In this document: in pieces, positions 1-6,096 of the stretch
How positions within the stretch are numbered: position 1 is the stretch's first letter
How the letters are laid out: each line of letters begins with the position of its first letter
Source: Clostridiales bacterium UBA5888
GTDB lineage: Bacteria; Bacillota; Clostridia; Oscillospirales; Oscillospiraceae
Length of the DNA stretch: 21,254 nucleotides
Direction: 5' to 3'
NCBI GenBank assembly: GCA_002431965.1
Contig: DJEW01000027.1
Span: 1-21,254 of the forward strand
Notes under the pieces: generated by a model
Databases searched by the model: none
Seen by the model: the letters and a program-made list of their open reading frames with translations, nothing else
What the model was told of the DNA's origin: nothing
Position numbers and translations under genes: made by a program

Positions 1-288
1 CTTGCCAACACCTCCTACCTCCGTGACGCTATGGATTACCACAAGGTCCCCGTGTACCTGTACTCCACCGTCACCGAGATCACCGACAAGGGCTGCACCG
101 TCAAAAACGTCAAGTCCGGCGAGACCTTCTTTGTCGAGTGCGACAGCGTCGTCAACGGCATAGGCTTTGTGCCCACGCCCGTCGGCGGCAAGGACAACAG
201 GAACGTCCACCGCGTCGGCGATTGCGTTGCAATCGGCAACCTGCGCACCGTTATCTGGCGTGCCTGGGACGTCTGCATGAAGATATAG
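1..288 (+). CDS. NADH:flavin oxidoreductase, C-terminal fragment (Old Yellow Enzyme / dienoyl-CoA reductase type)
   Basis: This open frame runs in from the left edge, so only about the last 95 residues are present. The visible part matches the end of the FAD/NAD(P)-binding domain of multidomain flavoenzymes such as 2,4-dienoyl-CoA reductase and clostridial enoate reductases. It has a beta-rich stretch (YSTVTEITDKG), then a hydrophobic strand ending in GIGFVPTP, then VHRVGDC, where the GD pair contacts the FAD ribityl chain. A final helix (LRTVIWRAWDVCMKI) is the usual end of this family. The N-terminal FMN barrel is outside the window, so the substrate cannot be inferred. The gene ends in TAG and is followed after 37 bases by a strong terminator, so it is the last gene of its transcript. 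Confidence 0.75.
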   Translation, partial: LANTSYLRDAMDYHKVPVYLYSTVTEITDKGCTVKNVKSGETFFVECDSVVNGIGFVPTPVGGKDNRNVHRVGDCVAIGNLRTVIWRAWDVCMKI

Positions 289-325
289 TCCGGCTGCGGC
301 TTCCCAAAAAACTTATAACCCCCCC

Positions 326-355
326 GGACGCGCTGCTTTTGCGGCGCGTCCTTTT
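326..355 (+). terminator. Rho-independent terminator of the flavin oxidoreductase
   Basis: A perfect 8-bp stem, GGACGCGC (326-333) with GCGCGTCC (344-351), is followed by TTTT at 352-355. It sits 37 bases after the oxidoreductase stop codon and separates that gene from the XRE regulator. Confidence 0.8.
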
Positions 356-393
356 CAATCCCCGCACCCTGCCAGATTTGTACAGTATTCCGA

Positions 394-546
394 TTGACAT
401 TTTTACTTCCGGCAACTATGATATAACGTGTGTGATCAACAGGGCGCCGTATCTGCCGGAGGCGTTGAATCTGCCTCAAATGCAACCGCCGGTTGACGGA
501 TTTTCAAGTCCGCTTTCTTGTGTGCAACCGCGCAAAATGTTACTAT
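394..546 (+). promoter_or_regulatory. Two candidate sigma-A promoters before the XRE regulator
   Basis: This is most of the gene-free stretch 289-579. The upstream candidate has TTGACA (394-399), a 17-bp spacer and TATGAT (417-422). The downstream one has TTGTGT (518-523), 17 bp and TACTAT (541-546). The second would start about 25-30 bases before the ATG at 580; the first would leave a leader of about 150 bases. The 9-mer TGCAACCGC occurs at 481-489 and 523-531, 42 bases apart, and the second copy abuts the downstream -35. It could be an operator, but that is a guess. I see no coding gene here. Confidence 0.45.
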
Positions 547-579
547 GCCGCCATCGAAAGCGAATGGAGGAACACGGCA

Positions 580-1581
580 ATGATATTTGCAGATAAGCTT
601 ATAGCACTTCGCAAAAAGTCCGGCTGGTCGCAGGAGGAGCTGGCAGCGCAGCTGGGCGTGACGCGGCAGAGCGTCTCCAAGTGGGAGGGCGCGCAGTCCG
701 TCCCCGATATAGATAAAATTCTTCAGCTCAGCCGTCTGTTCGGCGTGTCCACAGACTATTTATTAAAGGACGACATGGGCGAGCCGGAGTATGTCGCCCC
801 CGCCGCAGGGGAGGACAACGAGCCGCCAATGCGCCGCGTGACCATGGAGGAGGCGTCGGTCTACATCGCCAGATGCAGAAAGGACGCGCCAAAGATGGCG
901 CTGGCGGTGTTTTTGTGCGTTATCTCGCCAGTCTGCCTGCTTCTGCTCATCGCTATGAGTGAGGATGCGCGCTTTGCCGTGTCGGAGAACGCCGCCATCG
1001 GCATCGGCGTGACGGTCATACTGCTGCTGGTTGCGGCGGCTGTTGCCATTTTTGTCGCCTGCGCGGCTCGCGTGAAGGACTTTGATTTCCTCGAAAACTC
1101 CGCTTTTGAGACGGAGTACGGCGTATCCGGCATGGTCAGGGAACGCCGCAATGATTTCCGCGATGCGTACAACCGCTTGATCATCATCGCCGCCGCGCTG
1201 TGCATTCTCTCCCCCGTGCCGATCATCATTGCCGGAAGCGCCGACGCATCGGACTTTATCTGCATCGCCGCGGTGTGCGTGCTGCTTTTGCTCGTGGGCG
1301 TCGGCGCGGCGCTCTTCACCCTCGGCGGCACATATCAGGACGCCATGAACCGCCTTCTTGAAGAAAGCGATTATACCCGCGGCGAGAAAGCGAAGAAGGG
1401 CGTGAAGGGCACTGTCAGCGTGATATACTGGCTCACGGTCACGGCGATTTATCTTGCATACGCTTTCAGCGCACCCGGCAGCTCTCAGCCGAAGAACGCC
1501 TGGGTGATCTGGGCGGTCGGCGGGGTGCTCTACGTTGCGGTGATGTCCGTCACCGATCTCATCCTGCGCCGGAAAAAGTAA
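580..1581 (+). CDS. XRE-family HTH regulator with six C-terminal membrane segments
   Basis: The product has 333 residues. The ATG at 580 is chosen because GGAGG lies at 566-570; an in-frame start 29 codons upstream has no such site and adds sequence unlike this family. Residues 4-62 are a Cro/C1-type helix-turn-helix (SQEELAAQLGVTRQSVSKWE is the DNA-reading core, ending in FGVSTDYLL). A polar linker to about residue 104 follows. Then come six hydrophobic segments near 106-126, 138-163, 199-219, 226-249, 279-297 and 307-328. Firmicutes carry many such membrane-anchored XRE regulators, thought to sense membrane or envelope state; the signal here is unknown. The gene stands alone, so it either controls itself or acts elsewhere. 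Assignment to this class is firm; the target is not known. Confidence 0.85.
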   Translation: MIFADKLIALRKKSGWSQEELAAQLGVTRQSVSKWEGAQSVPDIDKILQLSRLFGVSTDYLLKDDMGEPEYVAPAAGEDNEPPMRRVTMEEASVYIARCRKDAPKMALAVFLCVISPVCLLLLIAMSEDARFAVSENAAIGIGVTVILLLVAAAVAIFVACAARVKDFDFLENSAFETEYGVSGMVRERRNDFRDAYNRLIIIAAALCILSPVPIIIAGSADASDFICIAAVCVLLLLVGVGAALFTLGGTYQDAMNRLLEESDYTRGEKAKKGVKGTVSVIYWLTVTAIYLAYAFSAPGSSQPKNAWVIWAVGGVLYVAVMSVTDLILRRKK

Positions 1582-1626
1582 CGCGGCGCGTTAAAGCGTC
1601 TATCCATTTTCATATATGGAGGAAAG

Positions 1627-1659
1627 ATGAGTGAAAAAGAAGTGATCGCCGTTCCCTAG
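1627..1659 (+). pseudogene. Possible relic of a type I toxin (holin-like) ORF, 10 codons
   Basis: GGAGGA (1618-1623) precedes an ATG that opens a 10-residue frame, MSEKEVIAVP, ending in TAG at 1657-1659. By recollection only, the tail '(K)KEVIA.P' and the hairpin within it resemble the 3' ends of small holin-like type I toxin genes in Clostridia. In those genes a hydrophobic segment comes between the start and this tail. Here that segment is missing, so if the resemblance is real the toxin is internally deleted and inactive. A chance short ORF is the alternative. Confidence 0.3.
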
Positions 1660-1678
1660 CAAGTTCGGCGATCACTTC
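1634..1678 (-). terminator. Minus-strand rho-independent terminator (end of a small RNA or of the phosphoesterase transcript)
   Basis: A perfect 13-bp inverted repeat, GAAGTGATCGCCG (1639-1651) and CGGCGATCACTTC (1666-1678), has a 14-base loop. On the minus strand it is followed directly by TTTTT (1638-1634), so it is a textbook terminator in that direction. On the plus strand the following bases (AATGAACC) are not T-rich. It could end the phosphoesterase mRNA (stop at 1801) or a short antisense RNA starting near 1725. Confidence 0.75.
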
Positions 1679-1730
1679 AATGAACCAATAAAGAGCTGAC
1701 CGTCAATCGGCAGCGCCTTTTTGTATATCC
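1639..1730 (-). ncRNA. Candidate antisense/antitoxin-like small RNA
   Basis: A roughly 90-base minus-strand RNA can be drawn from just after the TATAAT at 1736-1731 to the terminator at 1678-1634. It contains an internal hairpin (GCTG-A-CCG / CGG-CAGC arms, 1694-1714) and would be fully complementary to the 10-codon ORF at 1627-1659. Compact divergently transcribed RNA pairs of this layout are typical of type I toxin-antitoxin loci. The promoter is imperfect, with only 14 bp between TTGACA and TATAAT, and the segment may be nothing more than the 3' UTR of the phosphoesterase gene. Confidence 0.35.
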
Positions 1731-1767
1731 ATTATACCGCCCGGCGCTTCTGTCAAGTGCCGGGCGG
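1731..1767 (-). promoter_or_regulatory. Promoter-like motif embedded in a 13-bp inverted repeat
   Basis: On the minus strand TTGACA (1756-1751) and TATAAT (1736-1731) are both perfect consensus boxes but only 14 bp apart. They overlap an inverted repeat whose arms are 1737-1749 and 1755-1767 (GC-rich, one G:U pair, 5-base loop). No T-run follows, so it is a poor terminator. It may be the start of the small RNA at 1639-1730, or a structured 3' UTR of the phosphoesterase gene that resembles a promoter by chance. Confidence 0.35.
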
Positions 1768-1800
1768 ATGTTCTTTATGCGGAACAGTGCAGAGCCTTCC

Positions 1801-2283
1801 TCACAGTTCCCGTATCTCGCACGTCACGCCGCCGTTGGGGTACACCTCGACAAGCGCGTATGTGAACCTGCGCCCCGCGCCGGCAGTGCCCGGGTTTATC
1901 AGCTTCACGCCGCCCATCTCCTCATAGTCCGCCTCGTGAGTGTGCCCGAACATCGCTATCTTCGCGCCCTGCTCCTGCGCGGCGTACACAAGCGAATCGA
2001 GCATGCCGTACTTGACGTTATAAAGATGCCCATGCGTGATGAACGCTTTCACGCCGCCCAGCTGCACCACTTCGCGGTCCGGCGCGGTGCTGCCGATGTC
2101 GCAGTTGCCGCGCACGGAGTAGACCGGTATCTCCGGAAATTCCGCGCGCAGCTCATCCGCGTCGCGGCTGTAATCGCCGAGATGGATGACAACGTCCGGG
2201 CGCACACGGCGCACGCACTCGCGCATGAGCACAGTCAACCCGTGCGTATCGGAAAAGACGGCGGCTTTTATAGTGCTGTTCAT
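1801..2283 (-). CDS. YfcE/MJ0936-family metallophosphoesterase
   Basis: The product has 160 residues, the usual size of this compact calcineurin-like family. The metal-binding motifs appear in order: SDTHG (residues 11-15), LGDYSRD (35-41), GNCD (59-62), THGH (83-86) and GHTHEA (113-118). Together they form the two-metal phosphodiesterase/phosphatase centre. Relatives such as E. coli YfcE cleave artificial phosphodiesters, and their natural substrate is unsettled, so no specific reaction is claimed. AGGAG sits 7-8 bases before the ATG at 2283, which fixes the start. The gene is divergent from the three-gene cluster starting at 2354, with only 70 bases between. It shares no obvious function with either neighbour. 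Confidence 0.88.
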   Translation of the reverse strand: MNSTIKAAVFSDTHGLTVLMRECVRRVRPDVVIHLGDYSRDADELRAEFPEIPVYSVRGNCDIGSTAPDREVVQLGGVKAFITHGHLYNVKYGMLDSLVYAAQEQGAKIAMFGHTHEADYEEMGGVKLINPGTAGAGRRFTYALVEVYPNGGVTCEIREL

Positions 2284-2301
2284 AATTTCTCTCCTGTCGT
2301 A

Positions 2302-2330
2302 TTATCAACCTGGAATTTCATGAATATAAT
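2302..2330 (+). promoter_or_regulatory. Candidate promoter for the three-gene unknown cluster
   Basis: TTATCA (2302-2307), a 17-bp spacer and TATAAT (2325-2330) lie in the 70-bp gap between the divergent phosphoesterase and the plus-strand cluster. Initiation about 7 bases downstream would give a leader of under 20 bases that still includes AGGGGTGA (2338-2345). The -10 is perfect and the -35 is 4/6. Confidence 0.4.
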
Positions 2331-2353
2331 GTGATCGAGGGGTGAAGCAAGTT

Positions 2354-2596
2354 ATGCAAAGCTTTCAGGAGCTTGGGCGCGAGCTGGAGCGTCAGGGCAA
2401 GACCGAGCGCATAAAGGCGCTCGCCGAATCGGACGACGGGCAAAAGCTCGGGCGCATGGTGGACACACACGCCGTCGAGGAGGCGGCGCGCACCGGCGAC
2501 GCGGAGGCACTGCGCCGTATGCTCACACAGGTGCTGAGCACGGACGAGGGAAAGCGCCTTGCGGAAAACGTGCGGCGGATGATGCAGGAAAAGTGA
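2354..2596 (+). CDS. Small uncharacterised alpha-helical protein (80 aa)
   Basis: I do not recognise a named family. The ATG at 2354 is preferred because AGGGGTGA ends 8 bases upstream. A GTG at 2342 is in frame, but that same purine run overlaps it, so it has no usable site. The protein is highly charged (many E, R, K, D), has no membrane segment or cysteine, and looks fully helical. Its hydrophobic spacing suits a small helical bundle. It is the first of three tightly packed plus-strand genes; 11 bases separate its stop from the next ATG. The neighbouring product begins similarly with a helical SELEDKISEVLGDPEQM-type segment, so the two may fold or associate alike. A hypothetical protein, but its start site and base composition support real coding. 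Confidence 0.65.
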   Translation: MQSFQELGRELERQGKTERIKALAESDDGQKLGRMVDTHAVEEAARTGDAEALRRMLTQVLSTDEGKRLAENVRRMMQEK

Positions 2597-2607
2597 GGTG
2601 ACGCGCC

Positions 2608-3000
2608 ATGAGCGAGCTTGAGGATAAGATCTCCGAGGTGCTGGGCGATCCCGAGCAGATGGCACAGATAACCCGCCTCGCCCAATCGCTCATGGGCAGC
2701 GCGGGCGGCGCGACGGACGCGGCATCCGCCGGCATGGAGAACGCAAAGTCCTCCGCCAAGCCCGCCGCGATGCCGGATCTCGCCTCCCTCGGCATAGACG
2801 CGGATATGCTCTCGCGTATAACGCGGCTCATATCCTCCGGCAGCGCGCAGAACGCGGATGAGCAGGCGCTTTTGAACGCGATGCGCCCGTATCTGTCGGA
2901 AAAGCGCCGGGGCAAGATGGATAAGGCGATGAAGCTGGCGCGGCTTGCCCGCATCGCGCGCCTTGCCATCGGGGAGATGGAGGACGGAAGCCATGCTTAA
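2608..3000 (+). CDS. Uncharacterised clostridial protein, second of a three-gene cluster (130 aa)
   Basis: The start ATG follows AGGTGA with good spacing. The sequence has two helical blocks separated by a low-complexity Ala/Ser/Gly linker. Residues 1-30 are acidic and helical (LGDPEQMAQITRLAQSLMG). The linker covers about residues 31-60. A second block (about 61-105) is again helical (LGIDADMLSRITRLISS), and a basic helix follows (RRGKMDKAMKLARLARIARL). 'DPEQMAQITRLAQSLMG' and 'DADMLSRITRLISSG' look like an internal duplication. There is no signal peptide or membrane segment. Its last 8 bases overlap the next gene, implying translational coupling. I recall similar proteins as conserved hypotheticals in Oscillospiraceae, but function is unknown. 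Confidence 0.7.
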   Translation: MSELEDKISEVLGDPEQMAQITRLAQSLMGSAGGATDAASAGMENAKSSAKPAAMPDLASLGIDADMLSRITRLISSGSAQNADEQALLNAMRPYLSEKRRGKMDKAMKLARLARIARLAIGEMEDGSHA

Positions 3001-3355
3001 CCGCTATCAGGGAAACACCGGGCGCGTCGTGCGCATCGACGATTCGCAGCCGCCCCGTTCCGGCGTACTGCCGGGCGCGGGATCCGGCATGCCGGGCGCG
3101 AGCCCTCGCGCACCAGCGCCCGCGCCGGTATCCGACGGCAGACCGTCCTCCCCGCTCATGGCGCTGCTCGGCGGCGGGAAAGCCGCCGGCGGGATATTCG
3201 ACCGGCTCTCCCGGCTCGTTCCGGGGAAGCTCAGCTCCATAGGCGAGCTGGAAACAGAGGACATCATCCTGCTGCTGATACTCTATCTCATGTACCGCGA
3301 GAGCGGCGACAGCGAGCTTCTCATTATATTAGGCGCTATGTTCCTGCTGGACTAG
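2993..3355 (+). CDS. Uncharacterised small protein with a hydrophobic C-terminus (120 aa)
   Basis: The ATG at 2993 overlaps the upstream stop by 8 bases and has GGAGGA at 2979-2984, which beats an in-frame start 16 codons earlier. The N-terminal half is a disordered-looking Pro/Gly/Ala/Ser region. From about residue 86 the sequence becomes TEDIILLLILYLMYRESG followed by SELLIILGAMFLLD, giving two hydrophobic stretches split by a charged turn. These may be a short membrane hairpin or a buried helical pair. The cluster order (two soluble helical proteins, then this probable membrane-associated one) suggests a small complex at the membrane, but that is inference. No family name can be given. Confidence 0.7.
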   Translation: MLNRYQGNTGRVVRIDDSQPPRSGVLPGAGSGMPGASPRAPAPAPVSDGRPSSPLMALLGGGKAAGGIFDRLSRLVPGKLSSIGELETEDIILLLILYLMYRESGDSELLIILGAMFLLD

Positions 3356-3446
3356 AGCAGACCGGGCGGCATGCCCGGCAGCACAGCCCGCCGGGGCACA
3401 GCGCCTGTATTTCCCTGTATTTTTTCAGAGCGGCTGCCATCAGACG

Positions 3447-3477
3447 GTCAAAAAAGCCCTGTGAGGACTTTTTTGAC
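3447..3477. terminator. Bidirectional terminator between convergent genes
   Basis: GTCAAAAAAG (3447-3456) and CTTTTTTGAC (3468-3477) are perfect inverted repeats. Inside them CCT (3458-3460) pairs with AGG (3464-3466), leaving a single C/A mismatch and a 3-base loop. With A6 on one side and T6 on the other, it can stop transcription from the plus-strand cluster (stop at 3355) and from the minus-strand transferase gene (stop at 3497). A second hairpin, CCGGGC/GCCCGG at 3362-3378, lacks a T-run. Confidence 0.6.
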
Positions 3478-3496
3478 AAGCTGTGCGGCTGCCCGT

Positions 3497-4660
3497 TTAT
3501 TCTTTTTTCCCCTGCGATGCGTCCTGCACTTCGCCCTTGCGGGATGTACCGGCGCAATTCTCGCACTCCGGCGCGCCGGCAGGGCATTCCGGATGCTCGC
3601 ACTGACCGTTCTTATGCTTCGGGCTCTTCCAGAACACATAAAGCCATACGCCCAGCGAGATCAAAAACGCCGCAACGACGCAGATGATACGCTGAAGCGG
3701 GTCCCGCCCGGTGAGCAGCACGGCGACAAGCCCCATCACTGCGGACACGCCGTACAGCACCGCGACCGCCTGCTTCTGGTTGAGTCCCATGGCAAGCAGC
3801 CGGTGGTGAAAATGACCCTTGTCGGCATGGAACGGACTCTGCCCATGGATAATGCGGCGGAAGAACGCAAACACGGTGTCCGCCAGCGGGATCGCCATGG
3901 CAAGCACCGGGACGAGGAACGTTATCACGGTGTGCAGCTTGAAAAGCCCCATAACCGACACGCACGCCAGCACATAGCCCAGAAACTGCGAGCCGACGTC
4001 GCCCATGAATATCTTTGCGGGGTTGAGGTTGTAGGGGATGAAGCCAACGCACGCGCCGCAGAGGGCGGCGAGGATGAACGTGGTGTTCGGGTCGGCGACG
4101 AAGAGCGAGACTATCATCATCGTCATCGAGCTTATCGCCGACACACCGCACGCCAGCCCGTCCAGCCCGTCAATGAGGTTGACGGCGTTTGTGCACCCGA
4201 CGATCCACAGCACGGTCAGCGGGATGGCGAGCGAGCCGACGGAGATCGTCCCTATGTCCGACATGAAGTTAGGGTTGGAGACTGCGGTGAAGATGATGCC
4301 GCAGCGTATCGCCACAAGCGCGGCAATGATCTGTATGGACAGCTTTATCCACGGGCGGAGGTTGACGATGTCGTCCACCGCGCCCATCACGGCGATGATC
4401 AGCGCGCCCAGCAGGAGACCCAGCACCTGCGAGGTGAAGCTGACAAAAAGTATCATCGCCACAACAAAGCCGATAAATATTGCAAGCCCGCCCATGCGCG
4501 GTATCGGGTGGTCATGCACGCGCCTGCCGTCGCGCGGAACATCTATCGCGCCCACCCGTCCGGCAAAGGTCTTGACGGGCGGGGTCATGAAATGCGAAAC
4601 AACGAGAGCCACGGCAAAGGACAAAACTATCCTCAGCCAAACGGCCATATTCTGAAACAT
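3497..4660 (-). CDS. Undecaprenyl-phosphate sugar-1-phosphate transferase (WecA/TagO/MraY family, GT4)
   Basis: The product has 387 residues and many membrane helices. The start at 4660 is chosen because GGGAG lies about 10 bases upstream and the first helix begins at once; a longer frame adds a 19-residue basic leader not seen in the family. Family motifs appear in order: AVDD (residues 94-97), NAVNLIDGLDGLA (158-170), IFMGDVGS (217-224) and the cytoplasmic HADKGHFHHRL (278-288). The last is typical of WecA/TagO rather than MraY. These enzymes transfer GlcNAc-1-P from UDP-GlcNAc to undecaprenyl phosphate, the first step for teichoic acid, O-antigen-like or capsule polymers. Odd is the hydrophilic tail after residue 345 with four cysteines (354, 359, 366, 369) in a possible metal-binding spacing. 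Substrate sugar is inferred, not shown. Confidence 0.88.
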   Translation of the reverse strand: MFQNMAVWLRIVLSFAVALVVSHFMTPPVKTFAGRVGAIDVPRDGRRVHDHPIPRMGGLAIFIGFVVAMILFVSFTSQVLGLLLGALIIAVMGAVDDIVNLRPWIKLSIQIIAALVAIRCGIIFTAVSNPNFMSDIGTISVGSLAIPLTVLWIVGCTNAVNLIDGLDGLACGVSAISSMTMMIVSLFVADPNTTFILAALCGACVGFIPYNLNPAKIFMGDVGSQFLGYVLACVSVMGLFKLHTVITFLVPVLAMAIPLADTVFAFFRRIIHGQSPFHADKGHFHHRLLAMGLNQKQAVAVLYGVSAVMGLVAVLLTGRDPLQRIICVVAAFLISLGVWLYVFWKSPKHKNGQCEHPECPAGAPECENCAGTSRKGEVQDASQGKKE

Positions 4661-4710
4661 CTGACTATATCTCCCGACTGCGTCCTGCGACGCATTTGAT
4701 TTATGGCAGC

Positions 4711-4725
4711 GCCGCACGGTGCGGC
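4711..4725. repeat. Short palindrome, copy 1 of a repeated hairpin
   Basis: GCCGCAC and GTGCGGC flank one base, forming a 7-bp hairpin. Together with 4 preceding bases it shares GCAGCGCCGCA, two variable bases and GTGCGGC with the copy at 7667-7685. Both copies are intergenic. It may belong to a REP-like palindrome family of this genome. Confidence 0.4.
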
Positions 4726-4741
4726 AGGAACAGATGCCGGG

Positions 4742-4813
4742 AAAACCCGGGTTTTGACGGCAGCGCTTTTTCGCATGAGCACCTTGCGTGCTTCAGGAAA
4801 AAGCGGCTGTATC
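4742..4813 (-). other. Structured intergenic region between trpS and the sugar-1-phosphate transferase
   Basis: Two structures lie here. One is a perfect 14-base palindrome, AAAACCCGGGTTTT (4742-4755). The other is a long imperfect hairpin: GCTTTTTC (4765-4772) pairs with GAAAAAGC (4796-4803), flanked by CAGC/GCTG, with an inner GCAC/GTGC stem around TTGC. The long hairpin lacks a clear T-run on the minus strand, so it is not a clean trpS terminator. It may be a processing, attenuation or pausing site in a trpS-transferase transcript. Confidence 0.35.
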
Positions 4814-4863
4814 AAAGCGCAGATTTTCCGCCGGCTGACGCAGACGTATTGCGCTGCGCTGCC

Positions 4864-5898
4864 TTAAAAAGGTTTCTCAACAAAGCCGATCTTTTTATAC
4901 ACCTTGCGCAGGGTCCTGCGCGCGGTGTAGGCGGCCTTCTGTGCGCCCTCGGTGTATATCTGCCTGAGATACTCCTTGTCGGCGGTGAGGCGTTCCGCCT
5001 CCTCGCGTATGGGGCGCAGCGTCTCTATGACGGCGTCGCCGACGGCGCTCTTGAACGCGCCGTAGCCCTTGCCGGCAAAATCGCGCTCTATATCCTCAAA
5101 GCCCTCGCCGGTGACGGCGGAGTAGATGTTCATGAGGTTTGCAACGCCGGGCTTGTTCTCCGGGTCGTAGCGCACGCAGTTTTCCGTGTCGGAGTCCGTG
5201 ACGGCGCGCTTGAATTTGCGGGCGATCTCCTCCGGGGAGTCCATTATAAAAACGCACCCCGTGGGATCGGACTTCGACATCTTGGACGTTGGATTGCTAA
5301 GACACATAACGCGCGCGCCCACCTTGGGGATATACGGCTCCGGCACGGTGAACGTCTCGCCGTAGATGTTGTTGAAGCGCGCCGCCACGTCGCGGGCAAG
5401 CTCGCAGTGCTGCTTCTGGTCCGCGCCGACGGGGACGTAGTTTGCCTGATAGAGCAGGATGTCCGCCGTCATGAGGCACGGATAGGTGAAAAGCCCGCCG
5501 TTTATGTTGTCGGCGTTTTTGGCGCACTTGTCCTTGAACTGCGTCATACGGCTGAGCTCGCCGAACATCGTGTAGCAGTTGATCACCCAGCCCAGCTCCG
5601 CGTGCTCGTGCACGTGGCTCTGGATGAAGAGGGTGTTTTTCTGCGGGTCGAGCCCGCAGGCAATATACTGCGCGAGCTGGGCAAGCGAATGGCGGCGCAG
5701 CTCGGCGGGGTTCTGGCGAACGGTGATGGAGTGCATATCCACGATGCAGTAATAGCACGTGTACTCCTCTGCGAGCGCCACCCAGTTTTTCAGAGCGCCG
5801 AGGTAGCTGCCAAGATGCATATCGCCGGAGGGCTGAATGCCCGAGAACATTACCTTCTTTGCAGGCGCGGTATTTTCCTTTGCAATGTTATTTTCCAT
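4864..5898 (-). CDS. trpS: Tryptophan--tRNA ligase
   Basis: The product has 344 residues, normal for bacterial TrpS (class Ic aminoacyl-tRNA synthetase; charges tRNA-Trp with tryptophan using ATP in the cytoplasm). The class I signature PSGDMHLGSYLGA is at residues 23-35 and KMSKS at 206-210. Other family marks are DMHSIT, NINGGLFTYPCLMTADILLY and VPVGADQKQHCELARD, which line the tryptophan and ATP pocket. The ATG at 5898 is preceded by AGGAGG. The first 14 residues are a polar extension before the catalytic fold. It is divergent from gltX across 198 bp and has no T-box-like leader, since its likely -10 lies only about 30 bases before the ATG. The next gene downstream on the same strand is the membrane transferase. 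Confidence 0.97.
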   Translation of the reverse strand: MENNIAKENTAPAKKVMFSGIQPSGDMHLGSYLGALKNWVALAEEYTCYYCIVDMHSITVRQNPAELRRHSLAQLAQYIACGLDPQKNTLFIQSHVHEHAELGWVINCYTMFGELSRMTQFKDKCAKNADNINGGLFTYPCLMTADILLYQANYVPVGADQKQHCELARDVAARFNNIYGETFTVPEPYIPKVGARVMCLSNPTSKMSKSDPTGCVFIMDSPEEIARKFKRAVTDSDTENCVRYDPENKPGVANLMNIYSAVTGEGFEDIERDFAGKGYGAFKSAVGDAVIETLRPIREEAERLTADKEYLRQIYTEGAQKAAYTARRTLRKVYKKIGFVEKPF

Positions 5899-5928
5899 GA
5901 TAAGCCTCCTATGGGGAATGAGATGAAT

Positions 5929-5934
5929 ATTATA
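5929..5934 (-). promoter_or_regulatory. trpS -10 box
   Basis: TATAAT on the minus strand, 30 bases before the trpS ATG. The expected -35 position is only T-rich (no good TTGACA), so the promoter is partial. The short leader excludes a T-box riboswitch. Confidence 0.45.
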
Positions 5935-6015
5935 CCGGAAAATATGAAATAAAAGAAATCAACTGAAAATGGTCTATTTTTTGCAGTCTATCTATTTTAA
6001 CAGAACATGTCCATC

Positions 6016-6044
6016 TTGACAACCGTAAAAAGATAAAATATTAT
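6016..6044 (+). promoter_or_regulatory. gltX promoter
   Basis: A perfect TTGACA (6016-6021), a 17-bp AT-rich spacer and TATTAT (6039-6044) lie 53 bases before the gltX start. This is one of the best sigma-A promoters in the window. Confidence 0.75.
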
Positions 6045-6060
6045 AAAGTAAATCATCATC

Positions 6061-6079
6061 GCCGCGGTCGAGCCGCGGC
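6061..6079 (+). promoter_or_regulatory. GC hairpin in the gltX leader
   Basis: GCCGCGG and CCGCGGC pair as a 7-bp stem with a TCGAG loop, ending 5 bases before the GGAGAAG ribosome binding site. It may shape mRNA stability or initiation. No T-box element is visible. Confidence 0.3.
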
Positions 6080-6096
6080 AGATCGGAGAAGTAAAA

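Noticed and set aside
3497..4699. Long plus-strand open frame over the transferase gene, rich in His, Arg and Asp
   Set aside because: It is a composition artefact of the GC-rich minus-strand gene, which has all family motifs. The same applies to the long antisense frames over gltX, subunit I, and subunits A and B.
5899..6096. T-box riboswitch for trpS or gltX
   Set aside because: The trpS leader is only about 25 bases, and the gltX leader has one small GC hairpin with no T-box core sequence or antiterminator.
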